Positions 24,746-37,500 of a stretch of DNA of 64,000 nt are shown one piece after another. The notes beneath the pieces were generated by a model. That model was given only the letters and a program-made list of their open reading frames with translations. It searched no databases and was not told the origin of the DNA. Made by a program: the position numbers and the translations under genes. The stretch comes from Pezizomycotina sp. ARF18 (Eukaryota; Ascomycota). The stretch lies in contig AZLU01000010.1 of the NCBI GenBank assembly GCA_002224055.1, positions 103,457-167,456 of the forward strand. Reading direction: 5' to 3'. The first letter of the stretch is position 1. Every line of letters starts with the position of its first letter.

Positions 24746-27700
24746 GTATTTTTCTGAAGCTTCTTTCTCTTCCTCTTCTTCTTATGATTAACCGTGACCA
24801 AGGAAGGACCAATCCAAGCGAACCAACCAACCGCAAACATCAATACGAAACAATCACATCGTCTCCCAATTCTATCATCTATCGGAAGACAAAAAGTATC
24901 TACTTCTCTATATAGGTATTCCCCCTTCCAACGATTAGGATTCACTCGAAAAATATGCATCTGCTTTTCCCATAAAAATGCCATGCGAGTTTTATGAATC
25001 CCTGTTTTTTCTTTCTGTTTCTTGTTTAACACAGACCTCTCTCTCTATATACCTTTTCCCTGGGCGGATCCTGGTAGAGACACACGGATTTGGGACATGC
25101 ATGTGTGGGCGGAGCCTAGGGTAAGGTACTGTATATACTTTTGTTTCTTTTTGCGGATCCACCAAAGAGGGTTATACTGCTGGACCACACATCTGTCAAA
25201 GCTGCAGCCTTGCTTTGGAAAAGGTCCCCCAGGCCAAGAAAGAAAAAAAGAAAAAAAAAAGAAAAGAAAAAAAAAAAAAAAAAAAAGACTACGGACTTCA
25301 GCCCGTTGGTAGATCCCTAAAGACCGTCTTTTCTATTGCTTGCTTCTGTGGTCCTTGGGTCCTTACTGTGAAAGTTGCGTTGAGTTCAAAGTTAAGGATA
25401 TACGGCCAGTAGCCGAATTAGGGCTAAAAGTCCGGGCCTTTATTTCCATCTGCCCCTTCCCTTTCCCCACAAGACAAGAACAGGGGCAAGACGCAGCATA
25501 CGCAGGAAGGATATTATAACAGCCTAGCTAACGAGATACTGAAATAGACAAGTCGAACGACGCGAAATGATAGATTGCACATCATCTCCTCGCGAGACCT
25601 TCGATTGTCTTTGGAAGGCTGGAAGTTCCAAAGGGGGTTGCTAAGCACCGCAGAGCCAGCGGAGCACAACGGCATAAATATTTTCGGCTCCAGCTGCCAT
25701 GCGTCGCGGGAGCCATGGGTAATTCCACGATTGACGATGATCTCCTTCCATCGATCCCAGATCAGCTTCAAATTTTATCTTAACTTTAAAAAAAAAAGGT
25801 TAGTTCCTTCGGGCCATCTGGATACCCTTTTCTGCGACTGCGACCGGTTGAGATGAATGCAGCCACTGTATACGTATTTTTTTTTTGCAGATCGTACGAT
25901 TCGTTCGTTCTATTCTGATATTTAGAGCTTCTCTTTTTGAATAACAATAGGTTTGTCTGGAGTCTCTAACCTTCTTTTCTTTTTTCCTTCCTTCTTTTCC
26001 TACTTTTCTTTTTTTTTTTTTTTTTTTTTTTTGTGTCACCTGTTGGTTTCTTTCCTTTTTTTTTTTTTTTTCAGCTCCGCGAGCTTCATGATAGATCCAT
26101 TGTCTCCCTCGATTTCTCGATTGCGATCACCCGTCCTCGAAAACGATAATCAAACCTCGGCCTCAGGGCCTATTATGATTAATATGATGGAGCCGATTTC
26201 GACTAGGAAAGTTTCCAGCTGCACGTCGTCACGAACGAAATGTCTCGCCTTTCCCTCTTTCTTAGTTACTTCCTTCTCTTCTTTTCTTTTTTCTCTTTCT
26301 CCAATGTATCTTTTCCAATTAGCCTTCACTCTCAACTGTAATAACAGTTAATATTATTACTGCAGCGAGAAAAAAAAAATTTTTTTTTTATTTGTTTCTC
26401 TCCATAAAATTACTACAAGGGATATGTGGGGGGTTTATTGGGAGAGCACGGGGGGCCAATCACGAGATGGACATTCAAAACGACGGCAAACGGCCCCCAT
26501 CTCAGAGATATATTCCGTACTTTATAGATAAAGGCACCGTCAACAGGTCTTTGTTCCCAAGAAAACGGATTTCGCCGCTATCTTTATTCTTAACAAAGTA
26601 TTGTGGATCTTTGTATAAAAAATTTTTTTTCAGTTTCTCTCCAAGAACAAAGTGGCGGTGGAGTAACAAGAGGAAAAAATTTTTTTTGTTCGAATCTTTC
26701 CGGGAAACTTTAAGAAACATTTCAAACCGTTCCATGAGACTTTCCGAAGGAATTTTAGAATTTTTTAGAATTAAATGCAGGGGTTGACCCTATGATTTTA
26801 TTTTAGCAGAATGTTCAACAAAAAGAGTTCGAAAAAAGTACCTACTGGGGATACCCTGGTACGATGAGGCGGGATCGTGATAGTTCCAAAATTCGGGACC
26901 GAAAAACGGCTATATCATTGAAGAGCCCTACGGACGGTTTTACCTATTTAGGATATACCGACATTTTAGCTATCAGTGATCCGCTAGCCCCTCAACCCTG
27001 AAAGGACCTCTACGCCCAGGTGCCAGGGGTGGATAAGGAGAGCCGCTTCGCTAATCGAACAACAAAGAAATTCAAAATGTTCGGTCGGAGGTACCACACC
27101 TGTCAAAAAAAAAAAAAAAAAAAAAAAAGGGAATACAGGATTGAGACGATACGACCGTCGTATTTGCGAGCCATGCCGTGGTCAGGCGTCTCTCGCGAAT
27201 TACTCGCTGCGTTCCTCGCGGTCGGCGGCCCCTCGAAGCGGTATAGATCGAGGGAATAACCAGGGAATTGTGACGAAGAGGACATTTTGCGCCATTCCTC
27301 GTATTGATATTTCTTTTTTTTCTTTTTTTTTTTATACTTATTACCGACCCTTGCACAGCAGACGACACATGGACACGACATGATCGAGCTCCCACTGTTC
27401 GTTTAAAGTTGATCCCCGGAATGCAAAAGAGAACCTCCGAAGTTCGAAGTTCAATAGTCTCCTACTCGGCTGCGTTTGATATCATCACTTTCTTTTTCCT
27501 TTCTTTTCTTATTCCTCCCTCTACACTTTTTTTTTTAAACTATTTTATTTTTATATTTATCTTTTATTTCTCATATTTATTTATTTATTTTATTTTTATT
27601 TATTTTTTCTTTCAAATTCTCTCTTCCTTGGAAAATGTCACAAGACCCACTGGTGGCAAAAATTCATTCTTCCCTCAAGGATGCTTGCTGAGGAGGAATC

Positions 27701-28247
27701 AGAGACATCAATTCGTCTTGAACAACCCCCGCGCGACAAGACTTGCCCTGAAGATATTTTCTAATTGACGATGAATCTGAAGTCGATAGTATGAAATATT
27801 CTTAGCAACACGCGCGAGCAAAAAAAAAAAAATTGCGATTAGGGATAAACGGTCCGGCAGTTTAATTTATTTTTCCGGGATTTTGATACCGCTTCAGAGG
27901 CCTTTTTTGACTGTCAAACGAACAATTGGCACTAGTCGGAATCGGCGAAAGGGTGGTTTAGTGGCCGCATGTGCATATCAAGCAGAATCAATACAAAACC
28001 TATTTTATTATTCTCCTGCTTGTTTATTTAAGATTCAGATGTATCCTTTTCGAATTCTTCCACAAGCTTTTACTCCGCATCTCCAACTATTTTATCATCG
28101 TTCTTTCTCCAAACCTTTCCCACGCTCTACGTATACTACTACATCGGCAGTTCGGGGACTTCGACACACATAGTACAACCGCCCAAGCTTACCATATAGT
28201 ATTCGACCATCGACGTCACTTCATCCACGTATAAGGAAACACCGACA
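24746..28247. other. gene-poor A/T-tract region, continued
   Basis: No supported gene. Long A or T tracts lie at about 25265-25287, 26008-26032, 26058-26072 and 27105-27128. Pyrimidine-rich stretches at 25970-26060 and 27480-27620 yield only Phe/Lys-rich spurious ORFs. The last few hundred bases should hold the promoter of the regulator gene. Confidence 0.6.
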
Positions 28248-30559
28248 ATGTTGGGAAAGGCAAGGCTTCGGACAAAAACCGGCTGCTTCCAATGTATGGG
28301 AACATATACCTCTCCTCATGCACGATCTAAAAGAAACAAACACACAGATACACATATTCCCGCACCCGTATCCACCTGCACCCACACCCGCATCCAACAA
28401 TCCAACAACCCCCGATATCTCCAAAGGCAGCTAGTGTCTTTTTTTTTTTCTTTCTTACCCTCCCATGAATCCCGATATCTACCCAATAACAAAATAATAT
28501 AGCTTTTGCAAAAAGACTGACAACAAATTTTTTTTTTAAAAAAAAAATCAGGCCGGAAGCAAAGGCGCAAGTGCGACGAACGCAGGCCCGTGTGCGGCAA
28601 CTGCGAGCGGTCCAGGAACGACAACATCGTCTGCCAGTGGCCACGGGTAAAGAAGCGTTCCTGGATGGACGGCACACGGCGAAGAAGCTCAGCAAAAATG
28701 CAGCAAAGGAGAGGTCGGCACAACCCACCACTACCGCCCACAATTCGGAGAAGTATAAGTCGAGGCTCATCGTTTCGGTAACTGACGGGTTCGGTGATTG
28801 GAACGGCTACAGTGAGGACTCGTCATCCGAGAGCTGCGATTCATCGGTCTACGATTCGGCGGAGAGCAGCACGGCGTCTCGCATTATTGCCCTCCGACCT
28901 TCCGCGCGGAGAACTCTTCTTCACAACCTCGCGACGAGGCGCCGGCCATCACACAGCTTTCGGGCCCTTTTAGATCGGAGCAAGAGGCATGGCTTTTTAC
29001 GTACGCTGTCAACGAATTCATACCATCGATAGTACACCGGCATTCATAAGCGTTACTTTAACCATAGTCATACGCTATCACTCGCAAGTATGTTCTATGC
29101 GCATGCTTCTCCGTTATATATATAGTTAAAATTTTTTTTTAAATTTTTGCTAATATTTGCTTTATATTCTCTCTTATAGTGCACTATCCGATGCTACGAG
29201 ATTGCTTACTAGCTTGCGCTTGCTCGCTTGTATCGTCACAAAATCCAGACTACCGGTACTTGGCGATGTCGTACCACACTTCAGCAATAAAAACTATCAG
29301 GGAAAGCCTGAGCACTCGAGCCGTTGACGGAACGGAAGATTTCCTGCTTGCTTCCGTAACACTACTCACAATTTTCGAGGTACGTGCACTACTTAGATTA
29401 TTTAATGTTTTGTCTCTGATAAATTGTTTATCTCCGATCGATCGTCGGAAATCTAACGGGCTCGGATTTTTCATCAACTTTTTAGGGTAGGAACCGGATC
29501 CATCGCCATCGATGCTAGTATCGCACGTCTCCGCAATGGGACAATTACACAAGCTGCGGGCTGCAAAGCGGATAAAAGTCACCCTACGGCCAACGGATGG
29601 AAAGTGATTCGTATCTAGTCTTCGAGAGATTACACGCCGAATCTTACCTCTTCCACACGTCGATAATGATGCTCTTTGATAGAGTCGTCGACCCTCAGCT
29701 GGATCCTGAGTATGTTTCTTACTCTAAACTTACCTTGCAAAAACGAAAATATGCCAAACGATAATTTTTTGCTTTTTTTTTGTTTTTTTGTATTTACAAC
29801 ACCGTGACTAACTTACCGATGGGCGATCTAGGGTCTGGAAAGCAGTTTAGTGAACTAATCGAGAACAACCCGTTCGGGCCCGAATCCTCGCGGGATCCGT
29901 TCTGGGCGTACCCCACCCCGTCTTCGAGCTCGTGATCCAGATATCCCGCCTGCGGAGAAAGTTCCTCATCTCCGCCCAGATCCGAGCGACAGCATCGGCT
30001 CATCGTCATAAACGACAAGCTGAACCACTGGTTCCAGATCCTCGAGGAGCAGGCCGCCCTGGCGAAGAAGGAAAACCCCGAAGCCCTGACTCTTGGGACC
30101 TCGACCAGCAGTCCGGAAAGATGTACATCGTCGCCGCCAAGATTCTGGTCACGCTGCTCCAGGACCAGATTTCCGAGTCGCTCTCGCCGGGAAAGATACC
30201 GGCTTCGAACTACGAGACGAAATCCGACCTGCTCAAGCTCGGTTTATCCGTGCTGGCGACCTGTGACGTCGACGTGCCGTTCTGCCGACACTTCATCTGG
30301 CGATCTCTGTGTTCGCGCTCACGAGCCCGGACATCGAGCACCTCCACCTGATATTTTCGAAGCTGAAGCAGATCGAAAGGTATAGTTTTAATTTGAAACC
30401 ACTAACATCCTGCGAAATAAGACAAAGCAACAGCTGACAATTGATTTTTTTTTTTTTTTTTTTGATAGACGTTCTAACGGCGGTCTCGCAAAATGGGTTC
30501 TTGCCAAGTTTCAGGAAGGCTCCTTCCGTGAAAACTGGATCCTTGTGGATCAACCCTAA
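28248..30559 (+). CDS. Zn2Cys6 transcription factor with fungal TF domain
   Basis: A nuclear DNA-binding regulator; targets unknown. Exon 1 (28248-28293) gives MLGKARLRTKTGCFQ and ends inside the codon for the second zinc cysteine. The intron at 28294-28551 (GTATGG...CAG) rejoins to CRKQRRKCDERRPVCGNCER. With a last cysteine in NIVCQWP this makes C-x2-C-x6-C-x6-C-x2-C-x9-C. A Ser-rich acidic linker follows (SEDSSSESCDSS). The regulatory part fits the fungal_trans_2 class: EQEAWLFTYAVNEFIPSIVH, RYLAMSYHTSAIKTIRESLS, DFLLASVTLLTIFE, ESYLFHTSIMMLFD, then FVFALTSPDIEHLHLIFSKL, ending WVLAKFQEGSFRENWILVDQ. I took the stop at 30557-30559 because that frame keeps the family ending. The last intron carries a 19-T run before its acceptor. 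Several frame changes occur. Convergent with the M20 gene. Confidence 0.75.
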
Positions 30560-30884
30560 CGATATGCCCACCGAATTTGACATTCGTGTACAAGAAATAG
30601 CTTAAAGGGAAAAAAACAGGAAATTTTCCCATTTAATTCTTACGTCAAATAATAAATAATCACGTTGTTAATAATGTTAATATATTCGAGCCTGAGATCT
30701 CAACCTTTATCCGTCGTTAATACTCCTTTTTTACCTGCTTTATTCTATGTATTCCATGTTTTAATGTATTCCCCCTGTTCCAGTCGCGTCTAAGTTCTCT
30801 GGGAGAATGTTTCTATTCTTTAATGTTTATACCACACAGCATGTTCGATACTTTTTCTTGTATCTTTTTTTTTATTTGTTCATG
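30560..30884. other. convergent intergenic region
   Basis: About 325 AT-rich bases between the 3' ends of the regulator and the M20 hydrolase. Nothing but likely 3' untranslated sequence. Confidence 0.6.
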
Positions 30885-32539
30885 TTAATACCTTAATACC
30901 TTAATCTTGCGCTTTGACATCGTCAAAATCCTTGCGCACCCCTCATAAAACGCATCGTCGGTCAAGCAGTCCCAACCGACCAGAGCGAGCCCCTTCGCCG
31001 CTTTCAAGCAGGCTTCGAACGCCTCCGGCCGTCCCGCCGCGTCCGTGAACAGCGGGTGATGCGGTCCGGAACCTCCGGGCAGGGTATCCCGAACGATATA
31101 TGCATTCGGGAACTTCGTACATTACGTTTCCTACAGAAAACCGCCGGTATTAACTTTTCAGCGAAAGACGTTCCTCAAATGCAGAATACAGAAATGGGGG
31201 GGGGTTCTTTTCTGGTTACCTTGATCGGTAGACCACGAATAGGCTCGTTGAGCACATCGAGGACCTTCTCGTCGTACTCCGCCATGCGCGCGGCGTACCG
31301 CTTACACAGTGGTTTATTGATCACGAGGTTTGCATATAACTCATCCTGGATCCCACCCCTTGTCAGTAAACCATCTTCAAAAAAAAAAAAAAAAAAGAAG
31401 AAGAAAAAAAGAGGGTAAACGGTAATTCATACTCCACAATCCTCGCCTTACACCCCGCCGCAACCCCGCCGGCCTCCAAACAGCTCTTAATCCTCGCCTT
31501 CAAGCTTATCATACTCTTCAGCGTGTCGGTGCGGACGTCGTAGCTAGCCTTCACGTTATCCGGGATGACGTTGGAGACCTTCGGGCTTCGATTATGCACG
31601 CGCTGACGCGCTCGTGCGGCTGTATCTGCTGCCGGAGCAGAGCAACGTTACTGTACCCCGCGACGAAGGCGTCGAGGGCGTTGTTACCCCGCACGGCTGG
31701 AAGCCGCGTGCGCTGATTGCCTTCGTACTCTACGTTTAGCGTGAGGCGTGCGGCGGAGCGTGCTCCGGCGACGGCGGAGATTATGGTGCCTTTGTATGGC
31801 ATTGATGGGGCGGGGTGTCTGAATTTTCAATTCCCGGTCAGACTTGTATTCAACGCAAAGAAAGAGGAAAGGTGGTTCGACAATACCCCATAAGAGAACA
31901 TCAACCCCCTCGAACGCTTCTCCTCGATCAAGCGCAGCTTACCACCCCGTGCTCCTCCGCCGGCGTACCAGCAGCTGCGTCCTACCCGGAGCTCCGGACC
32001 TTTTAAGCGCGGACGTGACGGCGAGGAACGCGGCGACGCTGGACGTCGCGATGAGGTTGTGGCCGCAGGCGTGGCCGATGCCCGGTAGTGCGTCGTACTC
32101 GGCGTTGAAGTTCGCCAACCGCCCGCCGGAGCCGCCCGTCGCCTCGAAGGAGGTGTCGATGCCGTAGGCGTGGCGGGTTACCGTTATGCCAGCGTGTCCT
32201 GAAGCGACTCGAGGAAGTCGCAGATGGCGTCGTGAGCGGTTTTTTCGTTCCATGCGAGTTCGGGGTTTGAGTGGATCTAAGTGAGAAGCTATTGTTTAGT
32301 TTTTGTTTTTGTTCCTGGAAGCATAATAATAAAAAAATAAAAATCCATAATATTTATTTTTCTTCTTTGATATATTTTGCAATGGGTATATCCTCTCGGG
32401 AGTTCTTATTATTTTATTTCATAATTTCTTGAATGTAAAATTTAGCCAAGCATTGACTTACTGTATGGCAGATCTTCTGCAGTTCCTCCCTGTACTGCTG
32501 GACCGTGCTATCGATCTCGTCTTTAATAGGAAACGTCAT
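30885..32539 (-). CDS. M20 family amidohydrolase (PM20D2-like)
   Basis: A zinc-dependent M20D-type peptidase/amidohydrolase, probably cytosolic, hydrolysing small amide or dipeptide substrates (family knowledge). The ATG at 32539 gives MTFPIKDEIDSTVQQYREEL. An intron at 32277-32461 joins to IHSNPELAWNEKTAHDAICD. Zinc-site block EYDALPGIGHACGHNLIA, catalytic block GTPAEEHG, dimerisation region AMPYKGTIISAV, GNNALDAFVAGYSNVALLRQ, and a later block DELYANLVINKPLCKRYAAR. The end is GLALVGWDCLTDDAFYEGCA. GTPAEE only reads in frame if one G is restored at 31968-31969 and one at 31945-31948. An A run of about 20 bases at 31378-31397 lies in a probable intron. A TATA box lies 180 bases upstream. Confidence 0.75.
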
Positions 32540-32718
32540 TTTGTTCCTTTGAGATTGTTCTTCTTCGTTGTTTTAAGCTGTGATATTATCCGTGCCGTGT
32601 TCTTCAACAGAAAACCCGTTCGTTTTACGAAGGATATTATAACAATGCTGTAAAATGACTCAATTGCTGCAGAAGATGTAAAAAAAAATATTAATTCACG
32701 ACTGTGGAATCCATCAGG

Positions 32719-32726
32719 TATTTATA
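32719..32726 (-). promoter_or_regulatory. TATA box of the M20 hydrolase gene
   Basis: TATAAATA on the minus strand, 180 bases upstream of the ATG at 32539. Confidence 0.4.
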
Positions 32727-34362
32727 CCCTTGGCGAACGACGACGAAGGCGACATACCTAGTTCAATCAATCAACAGCATCGTGTGCCTAGTATTCATTT
32801 TCTAATCCATGGAAGTCATACGTATACAGACAGAACTCGGATGTAGTCCGTACTCCGCCACAAACGACACGCCGGCTTTGACCGAGAAAAAAACCCCCCA
32901 TGTGATGAAACGGTTCGAAGCTCTCTTAGGGCCGTTGTTTTCTTATACGGTAGCATGTAAGTACGATACCGGATGCCGCGATCAAGTTCTGCTTAGGATC
33001 TCGGAAAGAGAGTGACCAGGCGGGATCCCCGGCCGGTCGCGGTTACCCGGCAATGGAAGCGGGAGATAGAAGTGAGGTTAAACCTCGGCGGTTTTTTATT
33101 TTATTTATCCCGACTTTGTATACGGAAAATAATAGTATTGTATTTTACTACTTGGTAAGATTCGATATATCGTTAACTAGACCGTTTTCTGGTAATTGAA
33201 ACTAACTTGCTATGGATAGGATTATAGATACATCATTCGTTTTTTCAAAAAAGAAAAAAAAATTTTTTTTTTTTTTTCCTTGTTTCTAAATACTTTATAT
33301 CGTTTTATTTTCTCGTGTAATAGAGTATACGCACCATGGACAGACAATATTGGAAAGGTTGCACAAGATTCCTCGGGGGCTATTGCGGAGCTCATTGCCT
33401 CACCTCCGAGATACCTTTTCATCACAATCCTTTCGCGGGGACTAAAACGAAGGGAGGAAAGGGTCTTCGATAAGTCATATATCTAGTAGGATATTCTGGA
33501 TGCAGCTATGGAAGAGAGATCTGGAAAATTCCTAATTCCCACGATAGAGAGGGAAGGAGATAAACGTCTTTCAGAAGGTTTATATATATTATATTTATAC
33601 CTCATTATTGTTAGATACTTTTATTTTTCTTCTTGCTAGCTAGCGCTAGTTAAACAGTGGAAATATCAGTTACAAACAATAACTATATCACGAACCACAT
33701 GATTTTGTAGGCGTATCCAAATACTTATAGACACTGTGGAGTGCGCATGTAGAGGGTTAGCGAGCCTAATTATCAACCAGCTAAAACCTTTTGAAGTGAA
33801 AAAAAGAATACATATACGTATGGTCATTGACAATGATGAACCACCCGCGTTGGAAAGAATGGTTAGACTTACAGATATTGCAATGCTTAAAAGGCGGAAA
33901 AGTGTATACACGTCGTACGATCGTTATGAGGTCTTTAAGTACTAGCATATCATTTGCCCATGAAGCCTTGTTGTTGAAACGTCGTCTCAACATGTTTGAA
34001 TCAGTCACGGTCCGGCCTCGAAGTATCAGAGAATATTCAGGAAATAAATTTTCAATTGTAAAAAAAGCTATCTAATTATAAACAACTACTACACATTAAT
34101 TGTTGCCGTGAGATATAGCCCGTAATAGGAGATAGTACCTTTTTTGCTTTACTGAAAGCATTAGTGAATTATAAGTTAGACGGTGTTGGAAAACAAAGAC
34201 TGATAGTAATAGCAATAAAATACATAAATGTAGGTATATATCCCCCCTGAACAAAAGCAAACTAGTACTGTAAAGTCAATCTGACATCTAACTAATATAT
34301 ATACTTGAACAATAAGATATACCATTCCAAAGCGTTTGCCTTCTTTGTATTACAGAGACCCT

Positions 34363-34399
<37 letters not shown>

Positions 34400-34585
34400 T
34401 CGACTTTTTTTTTCGGACCTGTATATTTTGAAGCAATGAATATCTCGCTGGATATGGTAAACGCTAACAAAGGAAGTATGATTGCAAAATGATTATAGAA
34501 ACAATCTCAAATACATAAATCAAATCAAAGAAAGAAAGAAAGAAAAGAAAGTAGAAGTGGATGAAGTGGAAATAGTTTTCTGGCC
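32727..34585. other. intergenic, no gene seen
   Basis: No supported gene. A T run of about 26 bases lies at 34369-34394 and an AAAG microsatellite at 34524-34550, close to the 3' end of the giant gene. Confidence 0.55.
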
Positions 34586-37500
34586 TTAAATCTCGACGTC
34601 GCTGGTGATCTTGTTCACCCCAATTTTAATGACTTTTGTTGTCGGCTTGATAATACGAGACTTCCAGGGCTACTATCGCGTTATCGTAGTCTAGAGTTGC
34701 GAAGTTTATTTGAGATGTTTGTAAGCTACCCAAAGCTTGCGCCTTATTTCCGAGTAGGTCGAAGCCAGCGCCCGTGCATCCGTCCCGACTACGATCCGGA
34801 CGTAGTCTATTAAGCCGTTCGGATCTTCAATGACGTAAGAGGCAAGGAAGCTGCGTTGGCGGTAGGTCGTATCGACGTTCATCTGCATTAGGTATGCCTT
34901 GGACGGAGATGCGCGTTCTACCTTTTCTCCCCTAGCCTCCTTCTCATTCGGGAGGACATCACGCCTGGCTTCCAATGGCGGCACAACGTCGCCTATCGTC
35001 ATGACCAGTGAAATATCGCCGCCGCCATGAGCGAAGCGTCGTCGGAATTTATGCTGAGGGAACACGTCCCGCCGATGGTCACTTGCTCAGGGTCGTCGAT
35101 GCAGATCCAAGGGTCGATGGCCTGGGAGGATGCGAAGTCCATGTTCACTATCTCTTGCGCCGGCGGACAGAATGTGATGGTATCAACCTCGACCTGGGAT
35201 AAGGTACCCACGCTGCCATCGCCGTCGTCGTGCTCGAAAGTTATATCGATATCGGTGTTGTCCGAGGTTGCAACAAAGCTGCCGGCGATCGAGGCATGGG
35301 AAGAGATTCCGGGAATTTCACTCGTCTTGGAGGCGATAAGGGCTGAGGTTGGCGGTACATCGCATTTGTCCGTCTCGGAAAGGAATACGCCTTTGACCCT
35401 CTGGTCTCCGGATTTGATCAACCAGGTCGCCGAGAACGTGTAGCTCTTGCCGATCCAGTTCTGATGTTGCTCTGGGTGACGGAGTAATTCCCTTGAGCGC
35501 CTCTCATGGCCAAAAGCCCGCTGTAGGTCCCGGCTAACGAAGTGTCATCACCTTCATTAGCTCCGTTCGTCAAGGTGGTCCAGTCCTGACTGGATTTCCC
35601 ATAGGAGGAAACCCAAGGCACGACCGAATTGCTCTCAAAGTCACCGTTCGTGAAGAGACTGGTTGCCGCAGTGCTGGCGCATTGTATCTCGGTGAGCGAC
35701 ATTTGGCCAATGGCAATTCGTGAAGTGACGGTATCATTGTGCTCGAAGCTGAACCAAATGTTCACGTTGTCCGACATGGGTTGGAATTCTCGGTGAAGGT
35801 AATCGGACCATTCTCGGGTATGAAAATCTGCGTAAATGGAGCGTGAATATTATAAGGTGTAAGTCCGTGATTCCCATCCTGGAATTGGATATATCCAGTC
35901 TTGAAATTACCGGCGTTGACGGAGTCGATCATCATCTTGACGGAGTACTGGTATCGCTTTGTAGAGTTTACTTGAATGTTCATCTGGTAAACAGATATTA
36001 TGTCGCTGGTAAGAGTCGCGTTCGGCGTCGGAGCAAGTGTAAGCAGCAAGGACGCGCGACGATCTATCATAAGCTCTCTATCCTGACCATTGACGTTATC
36101 ATTGACCGATAGAGTACAGGTTCCTCCATCCAAAGAGTTCTGGCAACCCCAAGGTGCGGGTTTACTTGTCTCAGGAAACTCATATCCACAAAGCGAGCTG
36201 GTGCCTTGCCGAACGTAACGGCGTCGACCACGATATATTCGCTACCACCCTTGCCATTCGATTTGTAGAAAATGAGAATTTGAAGATCTGTATTGGTGGA
36301 AGTGGGGTAAATGTGCCGCTGAGGGTAAATTTGGAACCTCCGTTATCACCAGTCGCGGAGGCGATTGGCTGCTGATTTTCCGAATCACTACATGCGTCGC
36401 TGACTGCCAGACTTATCCCTAGCAGGTTCACGTCACCAGAGTCGGGGGCTTTAAAGCTAGCGGTAAAGTGATAGAGCTTTCCGGGCACTGTAATAACGTT
36501 ATCTTGATGCAACACGATTGTGTCGTTGGGCGAACCGCCCGAGGCAGGGTATACTATCGCCGCTCCTCTACCCTCGAGCGGCTGTGGGCTTTCGTTACTA
36601 GGACGGGCCAAGGTGCCACGATCAGTGATCTGCCACGGGTACCAGGAGTCGGTTTCGAACCCACCGTTGGCGAAGGCCCTTGCGGCCGGTGCTGCGCAGC
36701 TCGGCGTCGGATCAGGCCTGTCTCCATCGTCTTCGAAAGATATTACCCCGATCTTGAGCTGCATTGGGCTTTATAGGCAAATGTGATGTAAAGGTCGACG
36801 TTCGTGAACATTGGTTCGAATTGGGGTATCCGCAGTATAGTCTGAGCTCCCGATGTGCTATTCACAATCGGCGTAGTAATGCTAATAGGGGCCCCGCCTG
36901 AGCAGCCATCGGCGTATTCGAAAAAGACGTCTGTTAATAGGCTCGGATCGTTCGGTATCATGTAAGTGATCTCGAAGAAATATTCCCTCGTTAGGTCTAC
37001 TAAACGTTGCGAGTAACAACTGAGACCAATGGATCCCGCCCCTCTTTGTCTTTGGAGGCTCATGCGGCGCCCCCATTTGTAAACCATAAACGAGCTCTGA
37101 TGGCTAAGGGTGCATTCTCCGATACATTCCCACCCGTCTATAGTGCTTTCGGGAAGCGAAAAATAGTTGGCCTCTATCGAGTACTTCGTGGGAGCAGGGC
37201 AGAATGTTATATTATCGATTTGAAGAAGGGCATCAAGGCTGAGGTCGTTGTGCGGGAAGTTGAGGATGAGATCGGTATTGTCAGAGGTCGCGTTGAAGCT
37301 TCCATGTAGGTAATAGATTGGATTCCTCCGAGGCAGGAAAATATCGGGTACGAAACGACTCCCATCAAGCCAGTTTGAATAGTTTCGCCGGTGCACGCAT
37401 CCATAAACGAGAGGGATGGGCCGCCTAGGGTCGTTTCGTTCGCCAGCGGCCGGAAGTAAACGGAAAAGAAATACTCGACGCCAGGCTTTGTCAGGACGTT

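Noticed and set aside
26392-26787. 131-codon plus-strand ORF
   Set aside because: Rich in Phe/Lys because of T and A runs, no family features, and a matching antisense ORF of the same quality.
20191-28247. Transposon or retroelement remnant in the gene-poor block
   Set aside because: No reverse transcriptase, integrase or transposase motif and no terminal repeats could be seen. The A/T runs alone are not enough.
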